A DNA stretch of 64,000 nucleotides from Lewinellaceae bacterium (GCA_020636325.1 JACJYC010000003.1:124001-188000); one strand, 5' to 3'. Numbered from the stretch's first letter, positions 54,553 to 63,505 are shown. The notes: a model not told the origin generated them from the letters alone. Numbers and translations are program-made.

Positions 54553-55284
54553 ATGAAGAAGATCCGCTGCATAGCCGTTGACGACGAGCCGCTCGCCCTG
54601 GAGCTGATGGCCGACTACATCGGCAAGATCCCGTTCCTGGACCTGGTATGCACCACGGGACAGGTCCTGGAGGCGCTGTCCCTGATCCAGCAAGGCCAGG
54701 TCGACCTGGTTTTTCTGGACATCCAGATGCCTGAATTGACCGGCATGCAGTTCCTCTCCATCACCAACGGCAAGTGCAAGGCGATCCTCACCACGGCTTA
54801 TCCGCAGTTTGCGCTGGAGGGATACGAATACGAGGTATTGGATTACCTGATCAAACCGATCCGTTTTGAACGGTTCGTCAAGGCGGCAAACAAGGCGGCC
54901 GGTTATTTCGGAGAACCGGAAGAAGCCCGGGTGGAAATACCGCAGGCGGCCGATCAGGTCGTTCAGGCAGACACCCCGGATTTTATCTTTGTAAAGGTCG
55001 AACACAAGATCGTAAAGGTCAACCTGCCGGATATTTTATACATCGAAGGGCTCAAGGATTATATCTCCATTTACACTCCGGGCGAGCGCATCCTGTCCCT
55101 GATGACCATGAAAAAAGCGGAAGAGCTGTTGCCGGAACCGCGGTTCACGCGCGTCCACAAATCCTATATCGTGGCCCTTGACAAGATCGACTACATCGAG
55201 CGGCAACGGATCTTTATCGGCAAGCATGCCATTCCTTTGGGAGAGACATATCGGGAGGGGTTTATGGAGAGGGTGAGAGGGTGA
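54553..55284 (+). CDS. LytTR-family response regulator
   Basis: 243 aa. The receiver domain occupies residues 1-115: acidic pair Asp10/Asp11, phospho-acceptor Asp56 (LDIQMP), Thr80 and Lys101 (LIKPIRF). The LytTR DNA-binding domain covers about 140-243 (IVKVNLPDILYIEGLKDYIS, FTRVHKSYIVALDKIDYIE). The last codons (ERVRG then TGA) are made of the gagaggg/tgagaggg repeat that continues downstream. It forms a two-component pair with lytS. Its target promoters are not obvious. Confidence 0.92.
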   Translation: MKKIRCIAVDDEPLALELMADYIGKIPFLDLVCTTGQVLEALSLIQQGQVDLVFLDIQMPELTGMQFLSITNGKCKAILTTAYPQFALEGYEYEVLDYLIKPIRFERFVKAANKAAGYFGEPEEARVEIPQAADQVVQADTPDFIFVKVEHKIVKVNLPDILYIEGLKDYISIYTPGERILSLMTMKKAEELLPEPRFTRVHKSYIVALDKIDYIERQRIFIGKHAIPLGETYREGFMERVRG

Positions 55285-55364
55285 GAGGAGGTGAGAGAGT
55301 GAGAGAGTGAGAGGGTGAGAGGGTGAGAGGGTGAGAGAGGGTGAGAGAGGGTGAGAGGGGGTGA
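55267..55364. repeat. 8-bp tandem array (GTGAGAGG)
   Basis: About eleven copies of gtgagagg/gtgagaga begin inside the last codons of the LytTR gene and run to 55364. They end before the stop of the minus-strand anti-sigma gene at 55397. Confidence 0.9.
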
Positions 55365-55396
55365 GTGCGCTCCTTCGGAGGATGGCGATTTGCGCG

Positions 55397-56158
55397 TTAA
55401 TGGTTGGGCAGTTGCTTCAGGAGGTCGGCGGCGGGTTTTTGTTTGTAGTGTCCGGTGTTACGGGCTATTTTTTCCAAGAGTGACTTTGCTTTTGGGGTTT
55501 CACCGGCCTGTATCCAGGCCAGGGCGAGGTGCCATTCGATGGGTTGCTGCAAACCGGGCAAGGCGCCTGAAGCTGAAAGCGCTTCCAGGATGCGGGCGGA
55601 CTCGGCGCCTTGTCCGCCGGCCAGCAGGGCTTCTGCCCGGTAGAATTGCATATTGGGGTTGAGGGCATCCGGGGGCATGGCGCTGAAAAGGCGGATCGCC
55701 TCCGCGTACCGGCCGGCCTGATAAGCTTCTATGGCTTCGGGGACAGCAACCGGCGCGGCATTCTCCGAGCGAAAAGCATCCAGCGGGTAGGGTTCAAAAT
55801 ACTGGGCGAGCAGGGAATCAGGAGCCGGAGCGGGCTTGCGCATCAGCAGGAATACGGCAAAAGCGGCGAGCAGGAGGGTTGCCGCCAGCCCCATCCAGCG
55901 GCGCGATATGCGGCGCATGCGAGGGCGCGAAAATGCCTTGTTTTTTGCCCGGGGCCTTACGACTTCCGTCAGCACCCCGGATAGTTTTGCCAGTCCCGGA
56001 TCGCCCAGGGTTTCCATCAGCTCGCGATGCAGGGCAACTTCCCGGCGCAGGGTCTCATCCCCGGCGACGGCGGCCTCAAAGTCCTTTCGCTCCGGTTCGC
56101 TCAGCGCTCCGTTCAGGTAACGCTCTATTTGTTCGGTTTGCCGGTTTTGTTCTTCCAT
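55397..56158 (-). CDS. Anti-sigma factor-like membrane protein with TPR
   Basis: 253 aa. An N-terminal zinc-less anti-sigma-like helical domain (QIERYLNGALSEPERKDFEA) of the type seen in FecR/RskA-like proteins is followed by a basic stretch, one membrane segment (WMGLAATLLLAAFAVFLLM, about 90-108) and a periplasmic TPR-like domain (EAYQAGRYAEAIRLF, EALSASGALPGLQQP, LAWIQAGETPKAKSLLEKI). It is downstream of the ECF sigma gene on the same strand, 144 bp away. It probably holds the sigma factor at the membrane until a signal is sensed (inference). Confidence 0.75.
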   Translation of the reverse strand: MEEQNRQTEQIERYLNGALSEPERKDFEAAVAGDETLRREVALHRELMETLGDPGLAKLSGVLTEVVRPRAKNKAFSRPRMRRISRRWMGLAATLLLAAFAVFLLMRKPAPAPDSLLAQYFEPYPLDAFRSENAAPVAVPEAIEAYQAGRYAEAIRLFSAMPPDALNPNMQFYRAEALLAGGQGAESARILEALSASGALPGLQQPIEWHLALAWIQAGETPKAKSLLEKIARNTGHYKQKPAADLLKQLPNH

Positions 56159-56330
56159 GGCTGATTAATTCTTCAATTGATTCGCCACGCCGCAGCGCGG
56201 TCGATTCCCCGATTTCTCCCCCGCTCATCAGGAGCGAAGGAGGTAATTCCTCGATTCCTCCCCCGACCGCCGTAGCTCATCAGGAGCGAAGGAGGTAATT
56301 CCTCAATTCCTCAATTCCTCAAACCTTGGG
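56159..56330. repeat. Composite octamer/palindrome repeat within the sigma operon
   Basis: A degraded palindrome, CCACGCCGCAGCGCGG (56185-56200), is followed by tcgattcc octamers. Two copies of ctcatcaggagcgaaggagg (near 56224 and 56276) follow, then attcctca octamers that run into the 3' end of the sigma gene (to 56322). Confidence 0.85.
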
Positions 56331-56878
56331 TCCTGCCTGATGGAGGCAACCAGGGTTTCCTTGCAGGTGAATTTCCGTTTTTTGACGTATTTCTCCGTCA
56401 GGTTCAGCATTTCCGCGATTTCACTGAGCCGCACTTTTGCAAAGAACAGCTCCAGGATCCGGCGGCATTGGTCTCCCAGCCTGCTGAAGTGTTCCCGGTA
56501 CAGGCGGTCGCGGCCGGCCCGGAAGATCAGCTCGTCAATATCAGGGGATTCATCCGCAGCAGATTCGCCTTCGCCGGGCTGCAAGCGCAATTCCCGGCTG
56601 TCGCGCAGGCGGGTCCGCCAGATATTGCGGCAAACGGCCAGCAGATAGGTGCGCAGAGAGGCCGTCAGGACCAGTTCTCCGGAGCGCATTTTGCGGAACA
56701 GGAAATACACCGCATCCTGGAAAACATCCCTGGCATCATCTTCCGTACCCTTGTGGCTCACCACGAATTGGATGATCCCCGGCATATACTCATCATAAAA
56801 GCGCTGTACCTGCTCCCGGTCCGCCGACTTGATCCCTTCCAATAGCGTTTTGTCAGCTTCATCGACTGTTCTGATCAT
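56303..56878 (-). CDS. ECF-type RNA polymerase sigma factor
   Basis: 191 aa. Region 2 (FYDEYMPGIIQFVVSHKGTE, DARDVFQDAVYFLFRKM, LRTYLLAVCRNIWRTRLRD) and region 4 (HFSRLGDQCRRILELFF, LSEIAEMLNLTEKYVKKRKF) are clear; region 3 is absent, as in ECF factors. Its last six residues (FEELRN) and stop are encoded by the GAGGAATT octamer array. With the anti-sigma gene it forms an operon, and it is divergent from a TPR-CHAT gene. Mirror-image GGGTAACCTTT boxes in the gap suggest that it controls both. Confidence 0.93.
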   Translation of the reverse strand: MIRTVDEADKTLLEGIKSADREQVQRFYDEYMPGIIQFVVSHKGTEDDARDVFQDAVYFLFRKMRSGELVLTASLRTYLLAVCRNIWRTRLRDSRELRLQPGEGESAADESPDIDELIFRAGRDRLYREHFSRLGDQCRRILELFFAKVRLSEIAEMLNLTEKYVKKRKFTCKETLVASIRQDPRFEELRN

Positions 56879-56879
56879 A

Positions 56880-56991
56880 GTATAACAATTAAGGGGAAAA
56901 GGTTACCCGGGGCAGTTTGAATTGTGTAAACTTAGCAATTTTTGAAAATTTCCTGCACAGAAGGGTAACCTTTAACGGTTGTAAGCCATGC
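56880..56991. promoter_or_regulatory. Candidate divergent ECF promoters
   Basis: AAAGGTTACCC (56898-56908) and GGGTAACCTTT (56963-56973) are perfect mirror images. Reading outward in both directions gives GGGTAACCTTT-N5-TT-N7-AT(A/G)C: a shared -35 box with the AAC typical of ECF promoters and a shared -10-like ATRC at the same distance. One half would drive the sigma gene (its start would be essentially leaderless), the other the TPR-CHAT gene. Confidence 0.6.
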
Positions 56992-57120
56992 TGCATAGGA
57001 ATAGGGTGTCCGGCCGGCTCCGGGTAAAAAGCAGGTCACAAGGCCGTATGGCCGGCCTGGAGCAGGGTGATGAAAAAATAGTATCTTACATCATATTCCG
57101 CGACAAACCAAAGGTCCCCT

Positions 57121-60100
57121 ATGCGATTATTGCCATGTATAACCCGGTATTTTTGCAGCCTGTTGATCCTTATGGCTGCGGGCGCCCACGCCCAGGACAA
57201 CCAACTGATTCTGCGAGCCGACAGCTTGCTGGAGGCCCGGCAATTTGACGAGGCGGCCGCCATCTACGACCGGCTCCTGTCGGAGGCATCCCAGCCCGCA
57301 CAACGGGCCGCCTGGCTGCTGAAACTGGGGAATTGCGCCTTCCAGCCCGGCGATTTCCGGACTGCCCGCACCCAATACCAACTGGCGCTCAGGGCAGCCC
57401 TTGAAAGCGGCGACGCGGAACTGACAAACCGGAGCCGGCATGCATTCGGCCGATCCCTCTCCCGGTTGGCGGAATACGACGAAGCCAAAAAACAGCTGGG
57501 AATGGCCCTTGCCGCTTACCGGAAACAAGGCGCCCGCGCCATCGCGGAAACCAGCGAATGCCTGGGCGATCTGTCCTTCGTCCACCTGTTGCTGGATGAG
57601 CTCAGGGAATCGGAAGAATGTGCGCTGGATGCCGCAAACCTGCTCCAACAACAGCCTCAACCCGACCAGCTGAAGGCCGCCAATATCTATAATCTGCTCG
57701 GCAATATCTACAAGCGCATGGGCCGCAACGACGATGCCGATGCCTATTACCTGAAATGCATGAAGATCCGGGAGGCGGAACTCCCCTACCCCAACATCGC
57801 CCTGGGCGGCGTTTACTATAATTACGGCGTTTTTCTGACCTATCTGGGTCGAACTTCCGAAGCGATGGCCTATTCCCAAAAGGCCCTGGACAATTACAAA
57901 GCCATCGACCCCGACCATCCGCGCGTGGGCGACGCTTACCTTTCAATCGGTCAGAAATACGTGGAATTCGGCGACTACCGGGCCGGTCGCGATTGTTTTC
58001 TCGAATCGTTGAGGATATTCCGTAAGGCATTCGGCGAAAAACAGGAACGGGTCGGCACCATCTACAACCTGCTGGGCAATATCTACCGGCTCAACGGCGA
58101 TTTCGAACAGGCCCGGATTTATGTCGAACGCGGATTGGAGATCACCCGGTCCGTGCTGGGCCCCGACCACGACCGCATCGCCAGCGCACTGACCACCGTG
58201 GGCGATATCGAAGCAGACGCCGGCAACTATCCGCTCGCGCTGGATGCCTATCGCCGGGCATTGGAGATCCGGCGGAAAATACTGGGCGACGACAACCCCA
58301 ATACGGCCTTCCTTTATTTTCTGACCGGACAGGCGAGCCGGGAAGCCGGTCTGCCCCGGGAAGGCCTCCCCTACCTTCAGCACGCCCTGAAAATTTACGG
58401 CGACTCGGACATGGGTGAAAGCGAGGATATGGCCAATGTCTGCGCCTCGCTGGGGCTGACCTACCTCGACCTTGCGGAATATGCCGTATCCCTTTCCTAT
58501 CTGCGAAAGGACCTTGTCATCCTTCGGCAGCTGTACGGCAATACCCACCCCTACCTGGCCGACAGCTACAGCAATGAGGGCCTGTGGTTCGAACGGCAAG
58601 GCCGGCTCGATTCTGCGCTCTATTACTACCACGAAGCCATGCGGGCCATGAGCCTGGACTTCGACGAAAAGGACATTTACGCCACCCCCGGGCTTACCGG
58701 CATCATGCTGCCCTATCAGTTTCTGGACATCCTGAAAATGAAAGGAGACGCCTTTGCGGAACGCGCTTCGGGTACAAAGGACCTGGAAGCCGCCCTCGAC
58801 TGTTACCGGCGCGGCGGCGAACTCATCGACCGGCTGCGCAGCCAATACCGGAGCCAGGGCGCCAAGCTCTTTTTCCAGCAAAAGGCGGATCCATTGTTCG
58901 CCGCCGGGTTCCGGACGGCCTGGCGGTTGTACGAGCAGACCAACGACCGGCGCCAGGCGGAAGCGGCGTTCTGGTTTGCCGAACGAAGCAAAGCCGGACT
59001 CCTGACCGCCGCGCTCCAGGGTGTCGCCGACCGGCCTTTTGCCGGCGTTCCGGACAGCCTCAGGCTCCATGCGGAAAACCTGCGTTCGCGCATCTCCGGG
59101 GCAGAACAACAGGTCAATGACGAACGCCTCTGGCCGTCGGATTCCACGGGCCGGCAACTCAGTCTGCTGAAATCCCGGCAGACCGCCCTGCAGAGTTCAT
59201 TTGATTCCTTGCTCGCCGTCCTGGAAAACCGTTTTCCGGCCTTCTACCAGCTGAACTACGGTACTGCGACGGCCTCTCTGGCGGCCATTCAACACAAAAT
59301 TGCGGACAAGCGGACGGCCGTACTGGAATACTTCCTGACCAATGACCGGCTGTACACCTTCACCATTACCCGGAGCGACGTTAACCTGTCCGCCGCCGAC
59401 AGGCCGCAATCCCTTGACGAAGACATTGCCTACCTGCGCAGCCCGCCTGATCGCACCTTGTGGCTCCGGGAGCCGGACAAGGCGGCAGCTGATTATCTGA
59501 GCCGAAGCCACCGGTTGTTCGGCATCCTCATCGGGCAATACCTCGACGTGAGCCGGTATGACCGTTTGGTGGTCATTCCGCATGGGATTTTATCCTATAT
59601 GCCGTTTGAGGGGTTGTCATCGGATGAAGGGGTTGATTTTCGGCAGGCCGATTTCCTGGTCCGCCGTTGTGCCGTACAATATGCCAATTCAGCCACCCTT
59701 TGGGCCGCCGACCGGGAAAACAGGTCCGGCCGGGAGAAAAAACTGCTGGGCATGGCGCCGGCCTACGGGAATGCCCTGGCCCAGACGAACATCGCACAGG
59801 ACCTCAACTTCAGGGGGTCGCTGGGGCCGCTCAAATTCAACGAAACCGAGATCAGCCAGGCGGCCGAATATTTCCCCGGCAGCATCCTGCTGAACGGAGC
59901 GGCCGCCACCGAGCTGGCGTTCAAAGAAAATGCGCCGGATGCCGCCATCCTCCACCTGGCCATGCACGCCCTGGTAAGCGACAGCCTGCCGATGCAATCG
60001 CGCCTGATCTTTGCCCCCGGTCAGGACACCCTTGAGGACGGGCTTTTGCACGCTTACGAGCTGTACAACATGAAATTGCCGGCGGAAATGGCCGTCCTCA

Positions 60101-60483
60101 GCGCCTGCAATACCGGCTTCGGGCGGCTCGCGGCCGGTGAAGGCGTAATGAGCCTTGCCCACGCCTTCCGCTATGCCGGGTGCAAGAGCATCATCATGAG
60201 CCTGTGGCCGGCGGAGGACGAGGGAACCGCCAAAATCATCGCCCGGTTCTACGCCCACCTGGCCGACGGCCTGCCCAAGGACGAGGCCCTGCGGCTGGCC
60301 CGGCTGGATTACCTGGGTCAGGCCGATCTCATGCATGCCCATCCCTATTACTGGGCGCACCTGGTAGCCGTCGGGGATATGGCGCCGCTGCGAAAGAGTC
60401 GCTCGATCCCCGTCTGGGGCTGGATACTGGCCGCGTTGGCGCTGGCGGCTGCCGTCCGCATTTTCCGGGTCCGCAAAAGTTAA
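57121..60483 (+). CDS. TPR-CHAT protein (caspase-like), ECF-linked
   Basis: 1120 aa. A signal peptide (LLILMAAGAHAQ) is followed by about twelve TPR units, including paired kinesin-light-chain-like repeats (VGDAYLSIGQKYVEFGDYRA, ASALTTVGDIEADAGNYPLA). A long helical linker precedes the CHAT domain with LHLAMHALV (His949), LSACNTG (Cys996) and GEGVMSLAHAFRYAGC. A membrane segment near the end (IPVWGWILAALALAAAVRIF) anchors it. It is divergent from the ECF sigma gene and probably under its control. The periplasmic TPR-CHAT could be a protease that responds to a ligand or a protein partner; no substrate is visible. Confidence 0.85.
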   Translation: MRLLPCITRYFCSLLILMAAGAHAQDNQLILRADSLLEARQFDEAAAIYDRLLSEASQPAQRAAWLLKLGNCAFQPGDFRTARTQYQLALRAALESGDAELTNRSRHAFGRSLSRLAEYDEAKKQLGMALAAYRKQGARAIAETSECLGDLSFVHLLLDELRESEECALDAANLLQQQPQPDQLKAANIYNLLGNIYKRMGRNDDADAYYLKCMKIREAELPYPNIALGGVYYNYGVFLTYLGRTSEAMAYSQKALDNYKAIDPDHPRVGDAYLSIGQKYVEFGDYRAGRDCFLESLRIFRKAFGEKQERVGTIYNLLGNIYRLNGDFEQARIYVERGLEITRSVLGPDHDRIASALTTVGDIEADAGNYPLALDAYRRALEIRRKILGDDNPNTAFLYFLTGQASREAGLPREGLPYLQHALKIYGDSDMGESEDMANVCASLGLTYLDLAEYAVSLSYLRKDLVILRQLYGNTHPYLADSYSNEGLWFERQGRLDSALYYYHEAMRAMSLDFDEKDIYATPGLTGIMLPYQFLDILKMKGDAFAERASGTKDLEAALDCYRRGGELIDRLRSQYRSQGAKLFFQQKADPLFAAGFRTAWRLYEQTNDRRQAEAAFWFAERSKAGLLTAALQGVADRPFAGVPDSLRLHAENLRSRISGAEQQVNDERLWPSDSTGRQLSLLKSRQTALQSSFDSLLAVLENRFPAFYQLNYGTATASLAAIQHKIADKRTAVLEYFLTNDRLYTFTITRSDVNLSAADRPQSLDEDIAYLRSPPDRTLWLREPDKAAADYLSRSHRLFGILIGQYLDVSRYDRLVVIPHGILSYMPFEGLSSDEGVDFRQADFLVRRCAVQYANSATLWAADRENRSGREKKLLGMAPAYGNALAQTNIAQDLNFRGSLGPLKFNETEISQAAEYFPGSILLNGAAATELAFKENAPDAAILHLAMHALVSDSLPMQSRLIFAPGQDTLEDGLLHAYELYNMKLPAEMAVLSACNTGFGRLAAGEGVMSLAHAFRYAGCKSIIMSLWPAEDEGTAKIIARFYAHLADGLPKDEALRLARLDYLGQADLMHAHPYYWAHLVAVGDMAPLRKSRSIPVWGWILAALALAAAVRIFRVRKS

Positions 60484-60518
60484 GCAGCATCGTGCTTTCA
60501 GGCGGTGAACGCCCCCAT

Positions 60519-62079
60519 TCAGGTACGGGATTTGGAAAAGCTCTCCAGGTATTCGGCGGGGCGTTTGCCGAAATGCTTCTCGTATACTTTGGTGAAATAT
60601 CCGGGCGTATTGAACCCGCTGGCATAGGCGACCTCGGAGATGGTCCGGAAGGTCCTGTGTTCCAGTAAGTGGCGGGCTTTTTGCAGCTTGATCTCCAGGA
60701 TATACTGTTTGGAGGACAAGCCGGTAAGGGTCGTGATCCTGCGCAGCAACTGCCTTTCGCTCAGGGACATTTTCTCGGCGAGATAGGTGGCGGTGAAGTC
60801 GATTCTCTGGTTCAGGGCCGCCTTGGCAACGGTTTCCAGTTCCTGCAACCAATGCTCATCAGCCGGCTGGGTAGCCTCAAAGGTAATGTCAACCCCGGAG
60901 CTGTTGTCTTCCAGGATATTGACAACCGTATTGTTGGCCAGCCCCTTTTTGATGGTGACCGATTTGACGACCTTGTTCAGGCGGGGATCAAGGATCTGCA
61001 AGCCGCCCTTCACGGTACCTATCCAGATCCGGCCCTGGCGGTCTTCGTGGAGTACCACACTCCTGAAATCCTCGAAATCGGGCGTAAATCCCAGGTGTTC
61101 TACCTTGTCGCCGTCCGGCCTGATGCGGTACAGCCCGTTGATGGTCGCTATCCATAGGCTGCCGTCGCCTCCTTCCAGCAAACAGGTGACCGGGCTGTTG
61201 AATTTGACAGGTTGGCCGCCGGATAAGGCCGGTGTGGATTCGTTTTTGCGGGGATCGAAGTAAAATAGCTGGCGATTCCCTAACCGGTTCATATCTATGG
61301 CGGCAAGAGAGCCGTTTTTCAGAAAAACCGGAAATTTAGAAGCGATCCCATTCAGGGAATAGGAGATGCAGGTGTCCCGGTTATTGAGCGGATACCGGGT
61401 CAGTTCATTTTCCGAACCTAACCACAAGCGCCTTTCCGGGTCGGTTACCAGGGTGATGTAGCCCGTTTTGGCTTCCTTTGAAATTAAAGACAAACAGGGA
61501 CCGCCTCCGCCAAAGGGAGATGTTTTCCCTTCCGATTCGTTCAGGGCAAACCATCGGAAGCGGTCAATTTTAATGAGATAATTCCCCGGGCCTGTCTCTC
61601 CGATCTCGCGGATGCTCAACCCGGGCAAATAGGTCTTTATGGCTGAGTTCAACCCGGCAACGGACAGGTAAGCGCCTGTGGCCGTGGTGACAAAGGCTTC
61701 GCGCTTGAAGTCCTCCGAAGCGATGGAATTGATCCTGGGAAGCCCGCGGATCATGGGTGAGTATTCCCAATATCGGCCGTCGGTGTCGAGCAGGATTGCG
61801 CGTTGCTGCGCCTTTTTATCCAGATAGGCGAATAAAAGGTTTCCCTGGCTGTCTTTGAAAATAGCCTTGCCGGTACCGCCCTCGGGGACAATATTGAGGG
61901 AATTGAATTGCCCGGCCTGGTCATCCAGCAGGTAGAAATCGGGCGATTCACCGAATTCCAGGTAATAAATCCTGCCGCGGCCGGATTCAAGATGATACTT
62001 GCCGGCTACCTTGTCACAAAAAAGCAGGCATCATGAGGGGAATAAGCCCGATTGAAAGATGGCGTTTCAGGTAGGACAC
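60519..62079 (-). CDS. AraC-type regulator with propeller repeats, 5' frameshift
   Basis: The intact part (60519-62030) encodes about 500 residues: ligand-binding-like beta-propeller repeats (GSLWIATINGLYRI, GRIWIGTVKGGLQIL, LANNTVVNILEDN), then an AraC/XylS DNA-binding domain (TYLAEKMSLSERQLLRRIT, ISEVAYASGFNTPGYFTKVY). The first Met in this frame is at 61754, but homologous-looking sequence continues upstream. A GTG at 62079 begins a good signal sequence (SYLKRHLSIGLIPLMMPAF) in another frame; removing one T from a T6 run (62018-62023) joins the frames. There is no membrane segment or Y_Y_Y domain between propeller and HTH, so the gene is short and may be decayed. The frameshift could be real, phase-variable, or a sequencing error. 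Confidence 0.65.
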
Positions 62080-62087
62080 AAAGATGT

Positions 62088-62095
62088 CAAAAATA
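62088..62095 (-). promoter_or_regulatory. -7 box TATTTTTG (minus strand)
   Basis: CAAAAATA on the plus strand reads TATTTTTG on the minus strand, 8 bp before the GTG at 62079. This supports 62079 as the original start. Confidence 0.5.
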
Positions 62096-62203
62096 AATTA
62101 CAAAAAATAACATACTAAAGGGAATCAACCCCAACCGGGTGAACGGCTGCAACCGGCCGGTGTTGCATCCGTTCTATCTATATGCCGGCTCCCGCCGTCC
62201 GGT

Positions 62204-63178
62204 TTATTCACCGGCCAGGGTAATGACCACATTGCCCTTTTTCCGGCCGGTATCGACGTACCGGTGCGCCTCGGCTGTTTGTTCAAAGGCGTAACGCCTG
62301 TCAATGACCGGCTTAAGATGGCCCGATTCAAGAAGCCCCTTGAGGAAGTCCAGGTCTTCCCGGCGTTCTTCCACGACCCCCATAACCAGTTTGGGGCCGC
62401 CCGTCAAGGCGCTCAGCAAGGCCAGGAAAAGGGCGGAAAAGCCGGCTGCCGCCGCCAGGAACAAGCCCTTCGGATGCAGGATCCGTTTCGACGCTGAAAA
62501 AGAAGCTTTGCCGACCGTATCAAAAATCAGGTCGTAGCGCTCGCCGTTCCGGGTGTAGTCCTCCCGGGTGTAATCGATCACCTTATCGGCGCCAAGCGAT
62601 TTCACCAGGTCGGCGTTTCCGGCGCTGGTCACACCGGTTACCTCCGCGCCGAAATACCTGGCGAGTTGAACGGCCGCAGTGCCCAGGCTGCCGGAGGCCC
62701 CGATGACCAGTACTTTTTGTCCGGGCCGGATCCTGCCTTTTTCCCGAAGGAAGAACAGCGCGGCAGTAGCGCCGAAAGGTATTGCAGCAGCCTCCTCAAA
62801 GGTCAGGTTTTCCGGCTTCAAGGCGACCATGCCGCTTTCAGGCAACACAACGTATTCCGCGTTGGCGCCCAGTTTGAACCCGGTGGCTCCAAACACCCGG
62901 TCTCCTTTTTTGAATTGGGTCACGCTATCCCCGACGGACTCGATCACCCCTGAAAACTCATTGCCCAGGATAGGGGTCTTGGGTCGTTTCCACCCGTAAA
63001 TCAACCGGATGAGGAAGGGGTCTGCACGGCGGATACGCGCGTCGCCGGACGTGACCGTAGCCGCGTGAATTTTTACCCGGACCTCCTTATCGCCGGGCGT
63101 CGGTGCGGGTACTTCCTGAAGTTGAAGGACATCGGGTGATCCGTATGCCGTGGTTACGATCGCTTTCATGGTTGTCAT
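62204..63178 (-). CDS. NAD(P)-dependent MDR oxidoreductase (quinone-reductase-like)
   Basis: 324 aa. A medium-chain dehydrogenase/reductase of the zinc-free quinone-oxidoreductase type: the GroES-like domain (KAIVTTAYGSPDVLQLQEVP, PILGNEFSGVIESVG) is followed by a Rossmann fold with VLVIGASGSLGTAAVQLARY. No structural-zinc Cys cluster is present. Likely NADPH-dependent reduction of a quinone or enone; the substrate is unknown. The start could be 63178 or the ATG at 63169. It probably shares a transcript with the 81-aa gene upstream. Confidence 0.88.
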   Translation of the reverse strand: MTTMKAIVTTAYGSPDVLQLQEVPAPTPGDKEVRVKIHAATVTSGDARIRRADPFLIRLIYGWKRPKTPILGNEFSGVIESVGDSVTQFKKGDRVFGATGFKLGANAEYVVLPESGMVALKPENLTFEEAAAIPFGATAALFFLREKGRIRPGQKVLVIGASGSLGTAAVQLARYFGAEVTGVTSAGNADLVKSLGADKVIDYTREDYTRNGERYDLIFDTVGKASFSASKRILHPKGLFLAAAAGFSALFLALLSALTGGPKLVMGVVEERREDLDFLKGLLESGHLKPVIDRRYAFEQTAEAHRYVDTGRKKGNVVITLAGE

Positions 63179-63253
63179 TTTATTGGTTTATCAATTTAAA
63201 TGTCAGTTGGAATACCGGGCAAATGCGCCGCGCCGAAGGGCAATCCGCCCGCT

Positions 63254-63499
63254 TTACTGCCCCACCAGGCAATTGACCGACAGGAGCGGCAAACCCAGGT
63301 CGCGTACTTTCCGGAGTGCGCCGAACAAGGCAGCCTGGTCGGCAAGCGGGCCGGTCAGCAGGGTAGTTCCGTCGGCTTCCCGGGAAATGGTCATGCCGTC
63401 GAACCGGTCGGCCCATTGGTTTCCAAGGTGCCCCTGCACCCTGATCTGGTAAATCAACGGCTGTGAGAAATCTTTTTCCGGTTTGAATTGCGCTGGCAT
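63254..63499 (-). CDS. Conserved 81-aa protein
   Basis: 81 aa. LIYQIRVQGHLGNQWADRFD, GMTISREADGTTLLTGPLAD and QAALFGALRKVRDLGLPLLS match a small family often encoded beside MalT-like LuxR regulators or reductases. It has no signal peptide and is predicted to be cytoplasmic. The function is unknown. Here it lies between a LuxR-type regulator and an MDR reductase on the same strand. Confidence 0.75.
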   Translation of the reverse strand: MPAQFKPEKDFSQPLIYQIRVQGHLGNQWADRFDGMTISREADGTTLLTGPLADQAALFGALRKVRDLGLPLLSVNCLVGQ

Positions 63500-63505
63500 G
63501 ATCCT

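Noticed and set aside
56988..57248. 86-residue frame just downstream of the candidate ECF promoter
   Set aside because: It overlaps the start and signal peptide of the TPR-CHAT gene in another frame and has no recognisable features.
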